DNA of 64,000 nucleotides from Mycteria americana (lineage: Eukaryota > Chordata > Aves > Ciconiiformes > Ciconiidae): positions 16,164,001-16,228,000 of the forward strand of contig NC_134368.1 in assembly GCF_035582795.1 (NCBI RefSeq). The letters run 5' to 3'. A model generated the notes under the pieces. That model was not told the DNA's origin. It did no database searches and was given only the letters and a program-made list of their open reading frames with translations. Shown here piece after piece: positions 39,126 to 51,400 of this stretch. The position numbers and the translations under genes are program-made. Each line of letters opens with the position of its first letter. Positions within the stretch are counted from its first letter, which is position 1.

Positions 39126-42100
39126 TAATTTTTTAGAAAAAGCCTAGAAGAGGAAAGAAGTGAAGCACAAAGAACTTATTAAATCTTTCAGTGCTTAAGA
39201 GAATCTGAAGTGAAACTCGAGTTTTGACTGCATTTCTTTGACTAATCTCTGAAGAGAAGTATGCAGCATCTTACAGAGATATTGTCAGTTACTCTTCACT
39301 GATACAGCCATGAAGCTGGAGAGGAATTTTGCCTCTAATAACAGTTCAGCTCCAAGGACAGAGAAGAAGCTTTTCAAAGCTGCATAAGCAGCAGCTGGGC
39401 TCCAAACCTCACTGACTTCCAGTAGAGATGAAGTGCCATATAAACATATGTGTCTTTATTTACCTCCTCCCCCCCAACCACCCACACACAAACTAGCCTA
39501 GTTTCTTATCCACACTGTGTGGGAAGAGAATGGGAAAATAGCTCCTGGGAGCCGCTCCTGCTTTCTCCTTGCAAGAAAGGGGAAGTCTCGGTCGTTCCTA
39601 AGGTGCTCTGCAACTGCTGAGTAGCAAAACAAGACTGCCCTGGCAAGAGACTTACATATCCTGCTTCTATCACAAGTGAAAACCTAGGTCAAATGCCTGG
39701 GTGCCAGCACAGCCACAAATATCACCCTCTCCTGACCATACTTGTTATCTTCACTTAACTAATGAGCATAGCTGAGGTTTAGCATTTTCCCTCTTCTCAC
39801 CTTATCCCCACCCCCAGACCATCAGACTTCAAACGGATGAATTAGCTTCCCCTAGCTAAACAACTTCGAATTTCAAGTTATGCATTATCAAAACCTTCTT
39901 CAAAGTTATTCACTAGCTTTCCATAATATGGAAACATGGTTTTATGTATCAAAATGTATTTATACCTATCTAAAGCTGACTGAATACTAGGGTTTTTTAG
40001 TTATCTGGAATTTCTGGAAAAGAAACATTTCATTTGATCTAAACCAATTGTATCCAAATACTTTATCTTTATTTCAAGTATTTATTTAAATGATGAAATG
40101 TTATCGGTAGGATCATAGGACATTTCAAAACAAAAAATGTTTCATGAAAAAGTGTTTCCATTTTGAAAATATTTTGCAATTTTTTCCAGATATTTTTAGA
40201 ATGTAAATTTGAATGACTATTCAATGTTATTAAATATTTTGCTCAGGAAAAGAAAGCAGTGGCTGTAAAATCTCACTATATTTCAAATAGTCTCTCTCAT
40301 CCTCAGAATCTACCATTAATAATAATTTTTAGAAGCTGAGACTTTATTCCAAGTTTCCACCTTGGGGGAGTTTTCTTTTTATCTTGGCATTGCAAACCTT
40401 TGAAAAGAAGCATTTAGAATGGAAGGCATGACAGATCTTTTAAATGGAATATGCAGCTACTGAGCTCCACACTATAATTACTGTCATACTGAAGAAGGTT
40501 AAATATTTATGAAGAATGTGCTTTTTATCATTCAGTCTAATTTTTAAACCTGAATTCTGTAATTGCATTGAAATGCCAATAATCGAGGGGGGTTTCTTTC
40601 TTGGCAGGCATAAGATTTTTACCAGCCTCATTTATTTGTGAAGCGTGGCCGATGGAGGTATATAAACAAAGTCTGTGGAGTTTTTTCATTTTGGACCAAA
40701 AATAAATTGAAAACAGTTCTGCCAAATAACTTATTGGGCAATGCCGAACTGTTTTTTTCCAAGAGATTAAAAATTGGGCTTCCCTCCTTTATGTATATTG
40801 AGTTTTATGTTCCGTCACTTTGTGAATTTTTTCCTTCCCAAATTTGTTTAGGCTAAATATCAAAGTGAAAATTAATCTTACATTCTTATTAGCGTAGATT
40901 GCCATATGGAAATCATGCAGTAACCTGAAGAGTTTCACGCCAAGATTTACTGCATGACCCAAATTGCCTGATGCTTGGACTTTAATATTAAAGTTTATTG
41001 AAAACCTCATCCAAATTCTGGTTTTAACAATGCTATTACGCATACCTTTCACCTCCTTTTACAGTTCTGTAATCAAAATACTAATAAAACAAATAGGTGA
41101 AAATATTTCTGTTTAGTAATTTGATTGATGCACATCAAGCCCCACCATTTTCATATGATAGTTTTATGTAAATTAAGCTAGAATTGTCTGAAGAGATTTG
41201 CTAGAAAACTTATCCTAAAGGATGTATAGACTGTGATTTTATAGTTAATCAGGCTTTTAAAAACTTTTCATCTTTAATTTGAAGTATTGGTTTGTCATTG
41301 GGAAACATTATGAAAAAATATCACAGTTATCTAAAATGGGGTCTAGACAGGAATCTGACATCTAAATCTAAATCATGATCCAAATTCTGCTCACACAATA
41401 ACTGCTTAAACCAAGAGGCATTCAGATGCTTTGTCATCACTTGATAGTTCCTCAGGTGCAATTCATAAAGTCCTGTCACTTGGCAGTCCCAGAATGGACA
41501 AGCCAGTTCCCACCTATGCTAGGAAGTCAGAAGTGGAGTAATGCCAAAGTCTTTGCTTTGGCAGAGGAGGAGGAACTTCTCGCTGAATGTCATTCCAGCA
41601 CAGAGCTACTGAACTGGGTCCCTGTCAGCGTTGCTTTCTAGCTATTTCCTTAAATAACTAGCTGCTGGTGGAGAAGTGATGGCAGTCTGACCATCTTTTA
41701 TTTTACAGACTTGGGGCAAATACACTTACCTGGGAGGTGATGCTTACTTAAGAGAAAAGGAGTCCTGGGTTTGATTCTTGATTCCAGGGCTATTTATGTG
41801 TTTACATTTTTGGGGGAGGGAAGGAACAAGAGAAACAAAAGAAGCAAATCAGATCAGACTGTAATACAAACCTGCTTTCCCTAGAGTCTTTCAGGTGTCT
41901 GGCCTGTGCGTTGTGTGCTTTTCTACACGACAGCACAGCTTTCGTCAGAGGCATGGCAGCACACAGCCTTCTGATAAGGGCTCCGTGTCTGGAGAAGCAA
42001 TGCATGGCTTTGAACCCACTCAGGCTAGAGAGGGTCCTCTACTTCATCATGAAGTCTTTTAGTCACTGCGAGGGGGTGGGGGGTTAGTTTAATTGAACTC

Positions 42101-44275
42101 TAGGTGTCTACTTCTGAGGTGGAAACTACCTCGACTACCTTAGCAGTAAATGGATAGCGCATTCAGGATGTGATTCGTCTTATCCAAGAATAAATGTCTA
42201 AAGAATGTCAGGTAAGCCAACCTCTCCAAACGTTTCCTTTCCATCGGCTGGAAAGGGACCCTGACTTAATTAGCTCAGCCACAGCCATTTAAAGTGGTAT
42301 GAAATGAATGCTACCCACTGGTATTCATAGGAACACCACCCCAGTGCAGTTTTGTTCTAAAAGAAAACAAGTCCTCCTCAGTTGTGTGAAAGGTATGCCC
42401 TTGTCCTCAGGAGGAGATGCTGGACCCTGCTTCCAGGAGAGCTGGAAGGACCATCCCCAGAGTCACAGAAGTGAACACTCTGTAGTGCAGTTTTTTCTGG
42501 TGCGTACTCTAAGCAACTTTCTATTAACAGTGCGGGATAGCCCTTCTGAGAGATCTAAGACTTCTTGTGCATTAGACAGGGAATGTAGGGGCCCAAATTC
42601 TGGTGTGAGTTCCATTCAGGGAAGCAAGGTAAGCATTTACATCCTAAGTAGGCCTGGCTTTTCACAGTTTCCAGAAAATATTCTAAGGGGTATAAGTATC
42701 TTATTGGTGTCAATAAATTTGAGTCACAAAGCATCTTGTATTTAAAATTAATGTTGCTCTGCTTCATTTGATTACAATTTAAGTGACTACCTAGAATTGA
42801 AAACAATATATTAATTGGCATTTACAGAATGCATTTTCTTTTATCCAAGCTATAAAGCTGGAAATATATACTTTGAGAATTTGTTACGAATCTAGTATTG
42901 ACTGTCTATGACTCTTTCTCAGTTCAGTTTTGTTCTGTTGCCAACCTGAATGCATAGAGTTAAATCATGGGAAATGGCAACAAGGTTGTTAAAGAAGTGA
43001 GTGAGAAGGTAGAACAATGACACAGATAAGGCAGCCTAAGGTATATAACTTCAAAGAATTTTAGATATGAGTGGCTGCTGGGCTATTGGGAGACAAACTG
43101 GCTCTGTGTAGGCTGGAATGGGGTACTCTTCCTAGGGCTATGCCTGCATTCAGCAGAGATCTGAAACTTCAAAGACTTTAGAAAAGGGGAGGGGGCATGA
43201 ATAGCTTAGGAAAGGCTATGAGGGATGAATCAATGGAAAGCTGACAGTCAGACTGCAAGAGACATGGGGAAACATCATGTATGCTGAGCTGAATGGGGTG
43301 TTGGGTTTTTTTTGGTTTTGTTTTGCTTTACCTCCAGGAATGAGGTTAGCTCAGTTCAGGGGAAAATCAAAGCTTTCACACAGTTCTCTAGATGTTCCTA
43401 CTTTTCAGGAATTCACGTTTTGCTTCTTGTTTTGCAGGTATGATCACTGTGTCATCATATAGCTATAAATCTGTAGATATGTTTGAGAAAATAGTCATGA
43501 CCAACGTCATATTGTGACTCAGATCAAGCCTGGGAGAGGTTAAGCTGTGGAATTCTACCCAAGAGATATAATTAAGGTCTAGCAACTTTGGTGTATATTC
43601 AGGAAGATACAAAAGCAAGAGAGTTTCAGATATCTATTAGCTGTGACACTGACGTTCATAATTGCTTCTCTAGCATTACGTTTAAAAAAGCACATAAATC
43701 TGGATTCTTTTAGGGTTCAGACTCAAAAAAGGCAGACTGAGGACTGGCAAGATGATGACAGACAATTTAGATTTTGTCTGTTTTGTCCAGAGTGATCTTG
43801 TAGAGAAGTTATTCGTGTTGGGTAACATAGAAAACTAAAATATTACGTTGTTTAACCTTTGTTATCTATTCTCTATTAATTTTATTTTTTATCTATTCTT
43901 TATCAGGTAAAAGAGGGTTTCTTGCAAAGCTATTCTGCATCGTTTGCTGCTTCGTATTCACAAGTGCATAAAGGATTAACTTTGAACTCTGTTTACAGTG
44001 TGTTAATAGTATTCTATTACATTTATTGCTGATCAGCTTCTAGGAGGCGCAAATGCCTTTAGGTGAACACTTGTGGCTTTTTTTGGCTCCCTTAATTTTG
44101 AGTAAAACAAGAGTTGAAGGGGCAATAAATGTTGAACCAGGTTGCTACATTCAGAAAAGTATAGTCAGAATAAAATAGGTTATATTAACTCTACTAAGCC
44201 AATATGCATTTTGCTTAAAATGTGCTACCCTAGTCTCTTTGTTCTTCAAAACAATTTCAGTGTCCTTGAAACTGT
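39126..44275. other. Noncoding spacer
   Basis: No repeat recognised. A 145-codon ATG frame at 42308-42745 is long for this composition but has no domain, so it was not called. Confidence 0.45.
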
Positions 44276-44280
44276 AGGCA
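44276..44280. repeat. Target-site duplication, left copy
   Basis: AGGCA immediately before the element. It matches the right copy exactly. Confidence 0.7.
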
Positions 44281-44604
44281 TGTCGTGGTTTAACCCCAGT
44301 CGGCAACTAAGCCCCACCCAGCCGCTCACTCACCCTCCCCACCCGGTGGGAAGGGGCAGAGAATTGGAAGGGTAAATGTGAGAAAACTCCTGGGTTGGGA
44401 TAAAGGCAGTTTAATAGGGAAAGCAAAAGCCACGCACACAAGCAAAGCAAAACAAGGAATTCATTCATTGCTTCCCCTGGGCAGGCAGGTGTTCAGCCAT
44501 CTCCAGGAAAGCAGGGCTCCATCACGTGTAATGGTTACTTGGGAAGACAAACGCCATCACTCTGAACGTCTACCCCTTCCTTCTTCTTCCCCAGCTTTAT
44601 ATGC
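44281..44604 (-). repeat. 3' LTR, downstream part with TATA box and poly(A) signal
   Basis: On the minus strand GCATATAAAGC (plus 44594-44604) could be the TATA box and ATTAAA (plus 44410-44415) the poly(A) signal, before the terminal U5-like segment ending ACCACGACA. The upstream border of this LTR is not clear. TGTTAAAAAAA near 44867 is one possible start. Confidence 0.6.
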
Positions 44605-44906
44605 TGAGTACAAACACAACATTGATGTCATGACCATGAGACCAATTTTATCATACCACAAGCCAGTGTTACACAGTACAGCAAAATGATAACCTTAATT
44701 CAGCCCCCAGAGATGATAAACAGCACAACAGGGAACATATACAGCAAGTAAAGTGCTACATAACACAGCTCTGAGAACAAGGACAACAACTCTGAGAGCA
44801 AATAAGTCAACATTGTGACCAGCGACTATTAACCTTATAATGAATGCTTATACATTTTTTTTTTAACATGCTGTGGTCAGATCTGTCATTATCTCAACCC
44901 TTTGTG

Positions 44907-44923
44907 CCCTACATTGGGCACCA
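44907..44923 (-). other. Primer-binding-site-like sequence
   Basis: Minus-strand TGGTGCCCAATGTAGGG lies 8 nt after the end of the 5' LTR. It resembles the tRNA-Lys(1,2) primer site TGGCGCCCAACGTGGGGC. The differences are mostly explained by CpG decay. The position relative to the LTR fixes the element's orientation. Confidence 0.65.
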
Positions 44924-44931
44924 AAAAGGAC

Positions 44932-45481
44932 TGTCGTGGTTTAACCTCAGTCGGCAACTAAGCACCACCCAGCTGCTTGCTCACTCCCCCCTGGTGGGAT
45001 GGGGGAGAGAATTGGAAAAAAAGAAAAGTAAAACCCATGGGTTGAGATAAGGACAGTTTAAGAGGACCGCAGAGGAAGAGAAAATAGTAATAATAATAAT
45101 AATGATAAAAGAATATACAAAACAAGTGATGCACAATGCAGTTGCTCACCTCCCGCTGACCAATGCCCAGCCAGTCCCTGAGCAGCAGTCACTGCCCCTT
45201 GGCCGGCTCCCCCAGTTTCTACACTGAGCACGATGCCATATGGTATGGAATAGCCCTTTGGGCAGTTGGGGTCAGCTGTCCTGGCTGTGCCCCCCCCAGC
45301 TTCTTGTGCACCTGGCAGAGCAGGGGAAGCTGAAAAGTCCTTGACCAGTGTAAGCACTGCTTAGCAACAACTAAAACATCAGTGTGTTACCAACATTATT
45401 CTCATACTAAATCCAAACCATAGCACTATACCAGCTACTAGGAAGAAAATTCACTCTATCATCGCAGCTGAAACCAGGACA
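44932..45481 (-). repeat. 5' LTR of the retroviral element (550 bp)
   Basis: Minus-strand TGTCCTGGTTTCAGC...GGTTAAACCACGACA. A (TAA)n microsatellite at 45086-45107 lies inside it. The poly(A) signal seen in the other LTR (ATTAAA) is degraded here to CTTAAA. The last ~130 nt match the terminal part of the other LTR well; the rest does not. Confidence 0.85.
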
Positions 45482-45486
45482 AGGCA
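45482..45486. repeat. Target-site duplication, right copy
   Basis: AGGCA immediately after the element. Confidence 0.7.
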
Positions 45487-48400
45487 TTATAGGCAAACTG
45501 TAGAATATTTGAGGAATTCAGAATAGGTAAACCATTAAATATGAGTTTCAGCATTTGAGTGGACTCCCTTTTATATCTCTAGCAAGCAACTCATCTGGGC
45601 TCTTTAATTCCAGTTACATTGCTTCAAAAATCACTGGTTTGAAAGGCATTGGGAGTAGGGGGCAAATTAGAGTAGTGATAAATGTTAGAATGATATGATT
45701 TAAGGGGTCTAATTTACAAGATCTGGAGAAAAGCTGTTTGCTTCCCAAAACATCTTCATAGGGATCCTTAGGGGAAATCCTATTATGTCTCCTTTCCAGA
45801 TTCCCAATTTGATTTCATAGTTAAATACTTATGCAATTTTAAAGAATGATGGTGAGTTACCTGTAGTTTTCTTATTCTATTTTGGAATCTTGCCTGACAA
45901 CATTAATGCAAGCATGTTCTAAATTACACTTAGCAGAAAGTATAGCACAAAAAAATTTGGCATTGTGTGACTAGTTTTGCCAGTAAAGCTGTAAAGATTT
46001 TTGTTATACATCATCTGGACATCTGAAGTAATGCTGTCAAGGACTTTCAGATGTTGTTTAAATCCTGTACATGTTTTTTACAGCCAACCAGGGAGAATAG
46101 CAATGGAATGTAATTTTTGCAAACAGTACTGTAAAAGGTATGACACATTGCATTGCTTACTTTTTGTAAGAAGACATGAGGTACATCTTGCTAGCAAGCG
46201 TATAAGCTTTTAAATGATTTGATGCCAGTGTATTTAGGTGAAAAGTGAATTTTCATTCTGATACTCACCCACAAAAGTCAAGCAGAATAAGACTTTGTTT
46301 ATTTTATGGGACCATTAACTATAGAATGGCGACTTACATTTCCTATATTTAATCCTCAGAACAGCAAACCATCTACAGCCAGATCTGTTCAATTACTCTT
46401 AATGATTTAAAGGAACGTTGTTACCTCCTGTGAATGAAATATCAATATAAGCACTTCAAAAATGTTGAAAAGCTTGGTCCTTTCAGCAGTTTATTATTTT
46501 ATTTACAAACATTTTATATTGCTATGTTTTATGTATCTGTTTGCTTTCTTTGGCTTCATTAGAAAATAATGCAGTGCTCTTTAGCTTAACTTAGCTAAAT
46601 CTATAAATCTAACAAAAATAATCATTGAGCTCACTGCTGCAGCACTTTTTTCTTCCTCCCCGCTATTTTCTTCTCCTCATCATGATTTCTACACAAGCAA
46701 GCAGAAGCAGGGCAGTATAGTCCCTTTTGTCCTTACATCAAGGTTCACCTAAAGCTACATTTTGCTTTCCTGAATCTTTTTTCTCCCAGTTTACAATCAA
46801 GACAAGTGGTGTTAGCACACACTCAGTAAGAACAGCACCACTATGTCTCAGTGAGACCATATGACCATGATTTTGGGAGAAAACCTCTATTGAGGTATGC
46901 AGTAAATAAAGCCATCTCATGAAAGGAATGAATTAAAATGTCAGTTTGTTATGGGATAGCTACTAATGACCAGTTCTGAAGTTTGTGTTAACTTTCACCT
47001 TCTCCCCTTGAGCTAACCTACATTTGAGGTAATATCATATGTTAGGAGAGAGCCCTTTTGAGGACACCTCTTGATCTAGACCGAATTGAGGGAAAATAGT
47101 TAGAGATTCCACAGTTCCTCTGGGGATGTTATAGACAGAGATGGTTCTTCCATGAACATCTGTATAAAGTATATAATACAAAAAAAGAGCAAAAATGCTT
47201 AGCAACTCCACATGCCTATGTCCTCTTTTCTAAACTACAGCTGGCACCTGAGCATAGTCATGGCCTTGCTCTGCAGTTTATGAAAGTCTTTCTTTGTTCA
47301 CCACGTCCATCACGTGAGAGACCTCTCTTATCAGATCAGCATGATCCTTCAGACACATTTCATTCAATAAAGGGCAGTGGCTGTGGTTGCTTCTGCTTTT
47401 CAAACTAGCATTTTAACCTGGACAGTCGGGTTAGAAGTCATTGATTTTTCTCAGAGATTGTCCATAGAGGCTAAAAAGTTGTTAGGAGATGATCAATAGG
47501 TGCCTTTCAAAGGAATGATGACTGTTCTTATGGTCCACATCTCATAAACCTATCTGCAGTTGTCTGCTTTGTCTTATTGCTGAATTGCTTGCCTGCATGA
47601 GCAAATTGGCATTTGCCTCAGTAAAAAGTCCTGCATATTCTTTTTGTTTTGTTTTGAAGTACAAAATGAAGAGAAGGAGACTAGCATTTCCTTTGCATGA
47701 GGCATTCACTTAATATACTAGAAAAGGCAAAAAACCCTGGTAACTTCTTTCCTGGTAGACAAGCTCCAAGAAAGCCAGAAGAAAAATGTGTTCTCATTCA
47801 TTGGCTGTCTCTTCCTTATGCTTGAGTTACAGATGTCAAAATACAGGTAATTTAGTAGACTTTTCTAGGAATATAAAAGAAAAATAACTTGATCCACTAC
47901 AAATGTTTAGCCTGGACTGCAGAACACACTAGCAATGAACCATAACTGCTGGGACTGCCTGCATCCTTCTGCTGCATTTAACTTCATTGTCTTTTTTGTG
48001 ATAAACTATAAAGCAACATATCAAGTTAGCAGATTATTGACTGTCCGGCTGGAAAATTTGTAGGGCAGGCATGGTTTTAAATTAGCTCTGTAAAAGACCG
48101 AACAAGTCAAATCTGTGCAAGGCAAGTTTACATAGCATGCATTGGATTGACAGGCAGTAACTAAAAACTGAAATGTGCTTATTTGGGTGGAGAGGATATT
48201 ATGAGACATGAGTTGTTTTCATGAACATTTGGAGTCTAGCTAATTTCTACATGATTTCTTGTTCTTTGAAAGATATCTGGCTCTACCCAAGTCCGCTATG
48301 GAATTTTAAAGATTATCTTTTGCTGTCATACACTTTGGCTAGTTTAAGAAGGATGGCTAAATAACCTTGTCATTCGTTTCTGGGACTAGGGAGGGAAGAC

Positions 48401-51400
48401 TTTAGTCTCATTTTAATGAAGTCCTTTACACCATTTCAGAAGTGCAGAGGGATTACGGAACAACTACAGATAATTTTTGTTTTCTTCAAGTCCCCTTTCC
48501 AACAATGAAAAGTATATAATAACAAAGTGTGTTGGCTTTAATGAACCTGTGTTGATTTAAATGAGTTGACAGTTTGGTTTAGCATCTTGAAAAGTCTAGT
48601 GTATGTTTAATGTCTGTGTATTTTATTTGATTATTTGGGCTTGTTCCATTATTTCACTTCCTATAATGCTAAATTCCTGTGATATGACTGCAATTGTTCC
48701 ATAGAAAGTAGAGCTGAGGTGGGTCCCCCCTGCCCTCCGATTGGTTTTCTTTTTAACTTCTGCCTAAGGAGAAAGCAAAACTTCAGAAAAGGTTCAGCTA
48801 AGCTACAGACAGCTTACCACTGGAGATGGCAAGCTTATCACTGGAGATGGCATATACAGAAAAATTATAGTCTCTACACTGAAATGAACTTCCTTTAAGT
48901 GTTAGGTGTCACTTCTTAAAGATCAGAAGATTTTACTTTCATCACTTCAGTTTGTAGATATTTAAAATGTAGCATTTTTTCTCCAGTTGTGGACTCCATG
49001 TTTTTGTTTGTTTGTTTTTTTCAGAAGGTAGAGCCCATATCCCTGTGACAATATTTACAAAGCCTTCAGGAGGCTATCAGAGTCACAGTATTCAAGCCCT
49101 TACAAAGAATCTGGTACTTATGAATGTGCTTTTGAGAATCCCAGTGGTTACCTTTCTGCATTTCCAGATACATAAATACCTTTAAAAATATGGCTCTTAC
49201 CTGCCAACTTCTCACGAAGCAAATTTACAATGTATCTATTTCTGACTAATATACTGTTGAAAAGCATTGATTTAAAATGCTTATTCTTTTTCTTTCTTTT
49301 TGGGACCATTGATTCATTCCTCAGCATTTCCATTTTCAGAGCAAGGTAAATTGATACTGCATGGTTTACCATGTAGGGCTCTGATGGATGTGCTTAAAAA
49401 TAAGTTCCTGTTTTACCTACACATTAAAGTTTTCACTGTCCTTATTAAGGGTAGAGGTTTGCACTTGGTTTCCTCAAAAACATTGACTTGTCTGTTTTTT
49501 TGTATGACTTTTAAACATAACTTGAATGTCATTCTCCACTGTAACACTGGTTGCATTTCAGGGGTCTTATAAAATACTTGGAAGGAATTGTATTATATAG
49601 GTATAAATTATTATCACTGAACTGTAGATATTTCATAGTAGTGATTGTGACACTGTTACTTTGAAAGATGTTTAGTCAAGTAATGGCATATCTGCCATAG
49701 CATTAGAAATTAGTATACTGTATTCAAAAATCAAATGTGCTGAATGTAGCCATTAACTGAATAATGCATAAAAGCAAATCTGATTCCTTAAAATACTTGA
49801 GTGATGTATGCCACTGATGGGACATGGAGGAATTGACTCGAGCACCTAGGTGTTGTTCTACTACGGTGACTTCAGTGAGACTGGGAATTTCTGGTTTTAA
49901 CTCTGAATCCACCAACTCTACCAGTTTTGTAGAACTGTCAGTATCACTCTGTTTGTAGCAGAAACCAGAGTTGTACAGATACATTTGTCTGTAGAGTTTT
50001 TTAGATACATTCTCCACTTGCCAAGTTAAGAACAAGTTTTCAGAAATTGATTTGACAGATAAGAAAGGGAAATTTATCAGGGTTATTAATGGTATTTAAA
50101 ATATTCTAAGTAGAATTCTCCTCTCAGAGGTATAAAGCAAGCCTAACATTAAACATAGTAGAAACTACATGTTCACCAGCAAGAGGAAAAGGTAGCCTTC
50201 CTGTTCTCTCAGTACTTCAGAAGATATGATTGCATACTATAGTTTATGTCTGTGGACATATAGTATTGTCTCCCTTTCCTCAGATGATTGTATGGAGGGC
50301 ACTAGGTTTAATCAGTGTATCTGAGAGCAGGAGGAGGTAACAATCCTGCTTATTAGAAAAAGATTTTCCCAATTATTAGAATTTGGGTTAAACACGATCA
50401 GGAATTGTATATCATTTTAGATTAGGAAAGACATTTTTTGGTCATTCTTTTTCTGGTTGATTGCACCCATCATGTATTTAACTATAAATACGAAGCTGTG
50501 GCACAGATCCCTTGTGAAATTGGCTAAGGCTGGTACTAAAGGTGTCTCCTTCAAAAACAAGAATTATCTTAGACCCTCTACCCTTTGTTGGCAGACAGAC
50601 AAAGAAGTTAAGGATTTAATGGAAAAGTAAATGGAACCCTCTGAGACATGAACATTTTGAGAGCTGTGGGGAATTCTGCACCTTCACTGTTGCAGCATCC
50701 TCACAGACAGGTTTGGGGGTCATTTACCACCCACTCCTCCTCACCTAGAGTGTTTGAATACTATTAAGTCTAACATCAGTAAAGAGGTAAAAATGAGCTC
50801 TGGGCATTCATTCCATTTAAATGTTTTTATCAAGAGCATTTGTCAGTTCACAGGTTGGTCTGAACTAGAAGATTCAGTGGATGAAGATAGGTCATGCTGC
50901 AATGTACACACCAGGGCTGTAGTGTGACAGCACAAAGCATTCAGTGGCAAAATTCGTATCAACCCCCACAGTGGCCACAGCATGCCACTTCTCTAGTTGT
51001 CTCTGCATGACCTGTGCTTTAAAGCAAGTGTATTAAAAAATACATCAGTTCCCTGATCCAATTCACAGGGTAACTGCCCACAAAGTTGTACCAGTCCTAA
51101 GGCAGTACAAATTGAGGGCAGGAATATCTCAAAGTGCTGTAATACCTGAAGACTTCTGTAGTTTAATCGGTTAATTTTTGGTGGCAGTGTTGAAATGAAA
51201 GGCTGTCTTACACTCAGGTCTGCTCAGGGTTGCTTGTGTTTGCAGAACCGCATGATGACTTGAACCAGGGACCTGATGCAGCTGAAAAAACAGGTTTTGT
51301 TTGGGTTCTTTTTCAGCTGAATCCACTCCTGTTCTGGCACAGCTCTGACCAGCTTTGGCCAGATTAAGCAGTATCTCTGAGTGTTGAACCGTGGCTTGTA

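Larger units (their letters stand above)
44281..45481 (-). mobile_element. Compact endogenous retroviral element with 5-bp target duplication
   Basis: The unit starts (minus strand) TGTCCTGGTTTCAGC at 45481 and ends ACCACGACA at 44281, giving canonical TG...CA ends. It is flanked by AGGCA on both sides (44276-44280 and 45482-45486), so the 1.2 kb unit behaves as one integration. It has a complete LTR at 44932-45481, then a primer-binding-site-like sequence, then non-gene internal sequence, then a second LTR end at 44281. No gag, pol or env remnant is present. The family is a bird ERV with this LTR type. The ERVL versus ERVK assignment is unsettled: the duplication length fits ERVL, while the primer site resembles Lys. 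Confidence 0.85.

Noticed and set aside
42308..42745. 145-codon ATG-initiated open frame
   Set aside because: The length is somewhat unusual, but the protein has no familiar motif, and no promoter or splice context supports it. Chance is the simpler explanation.
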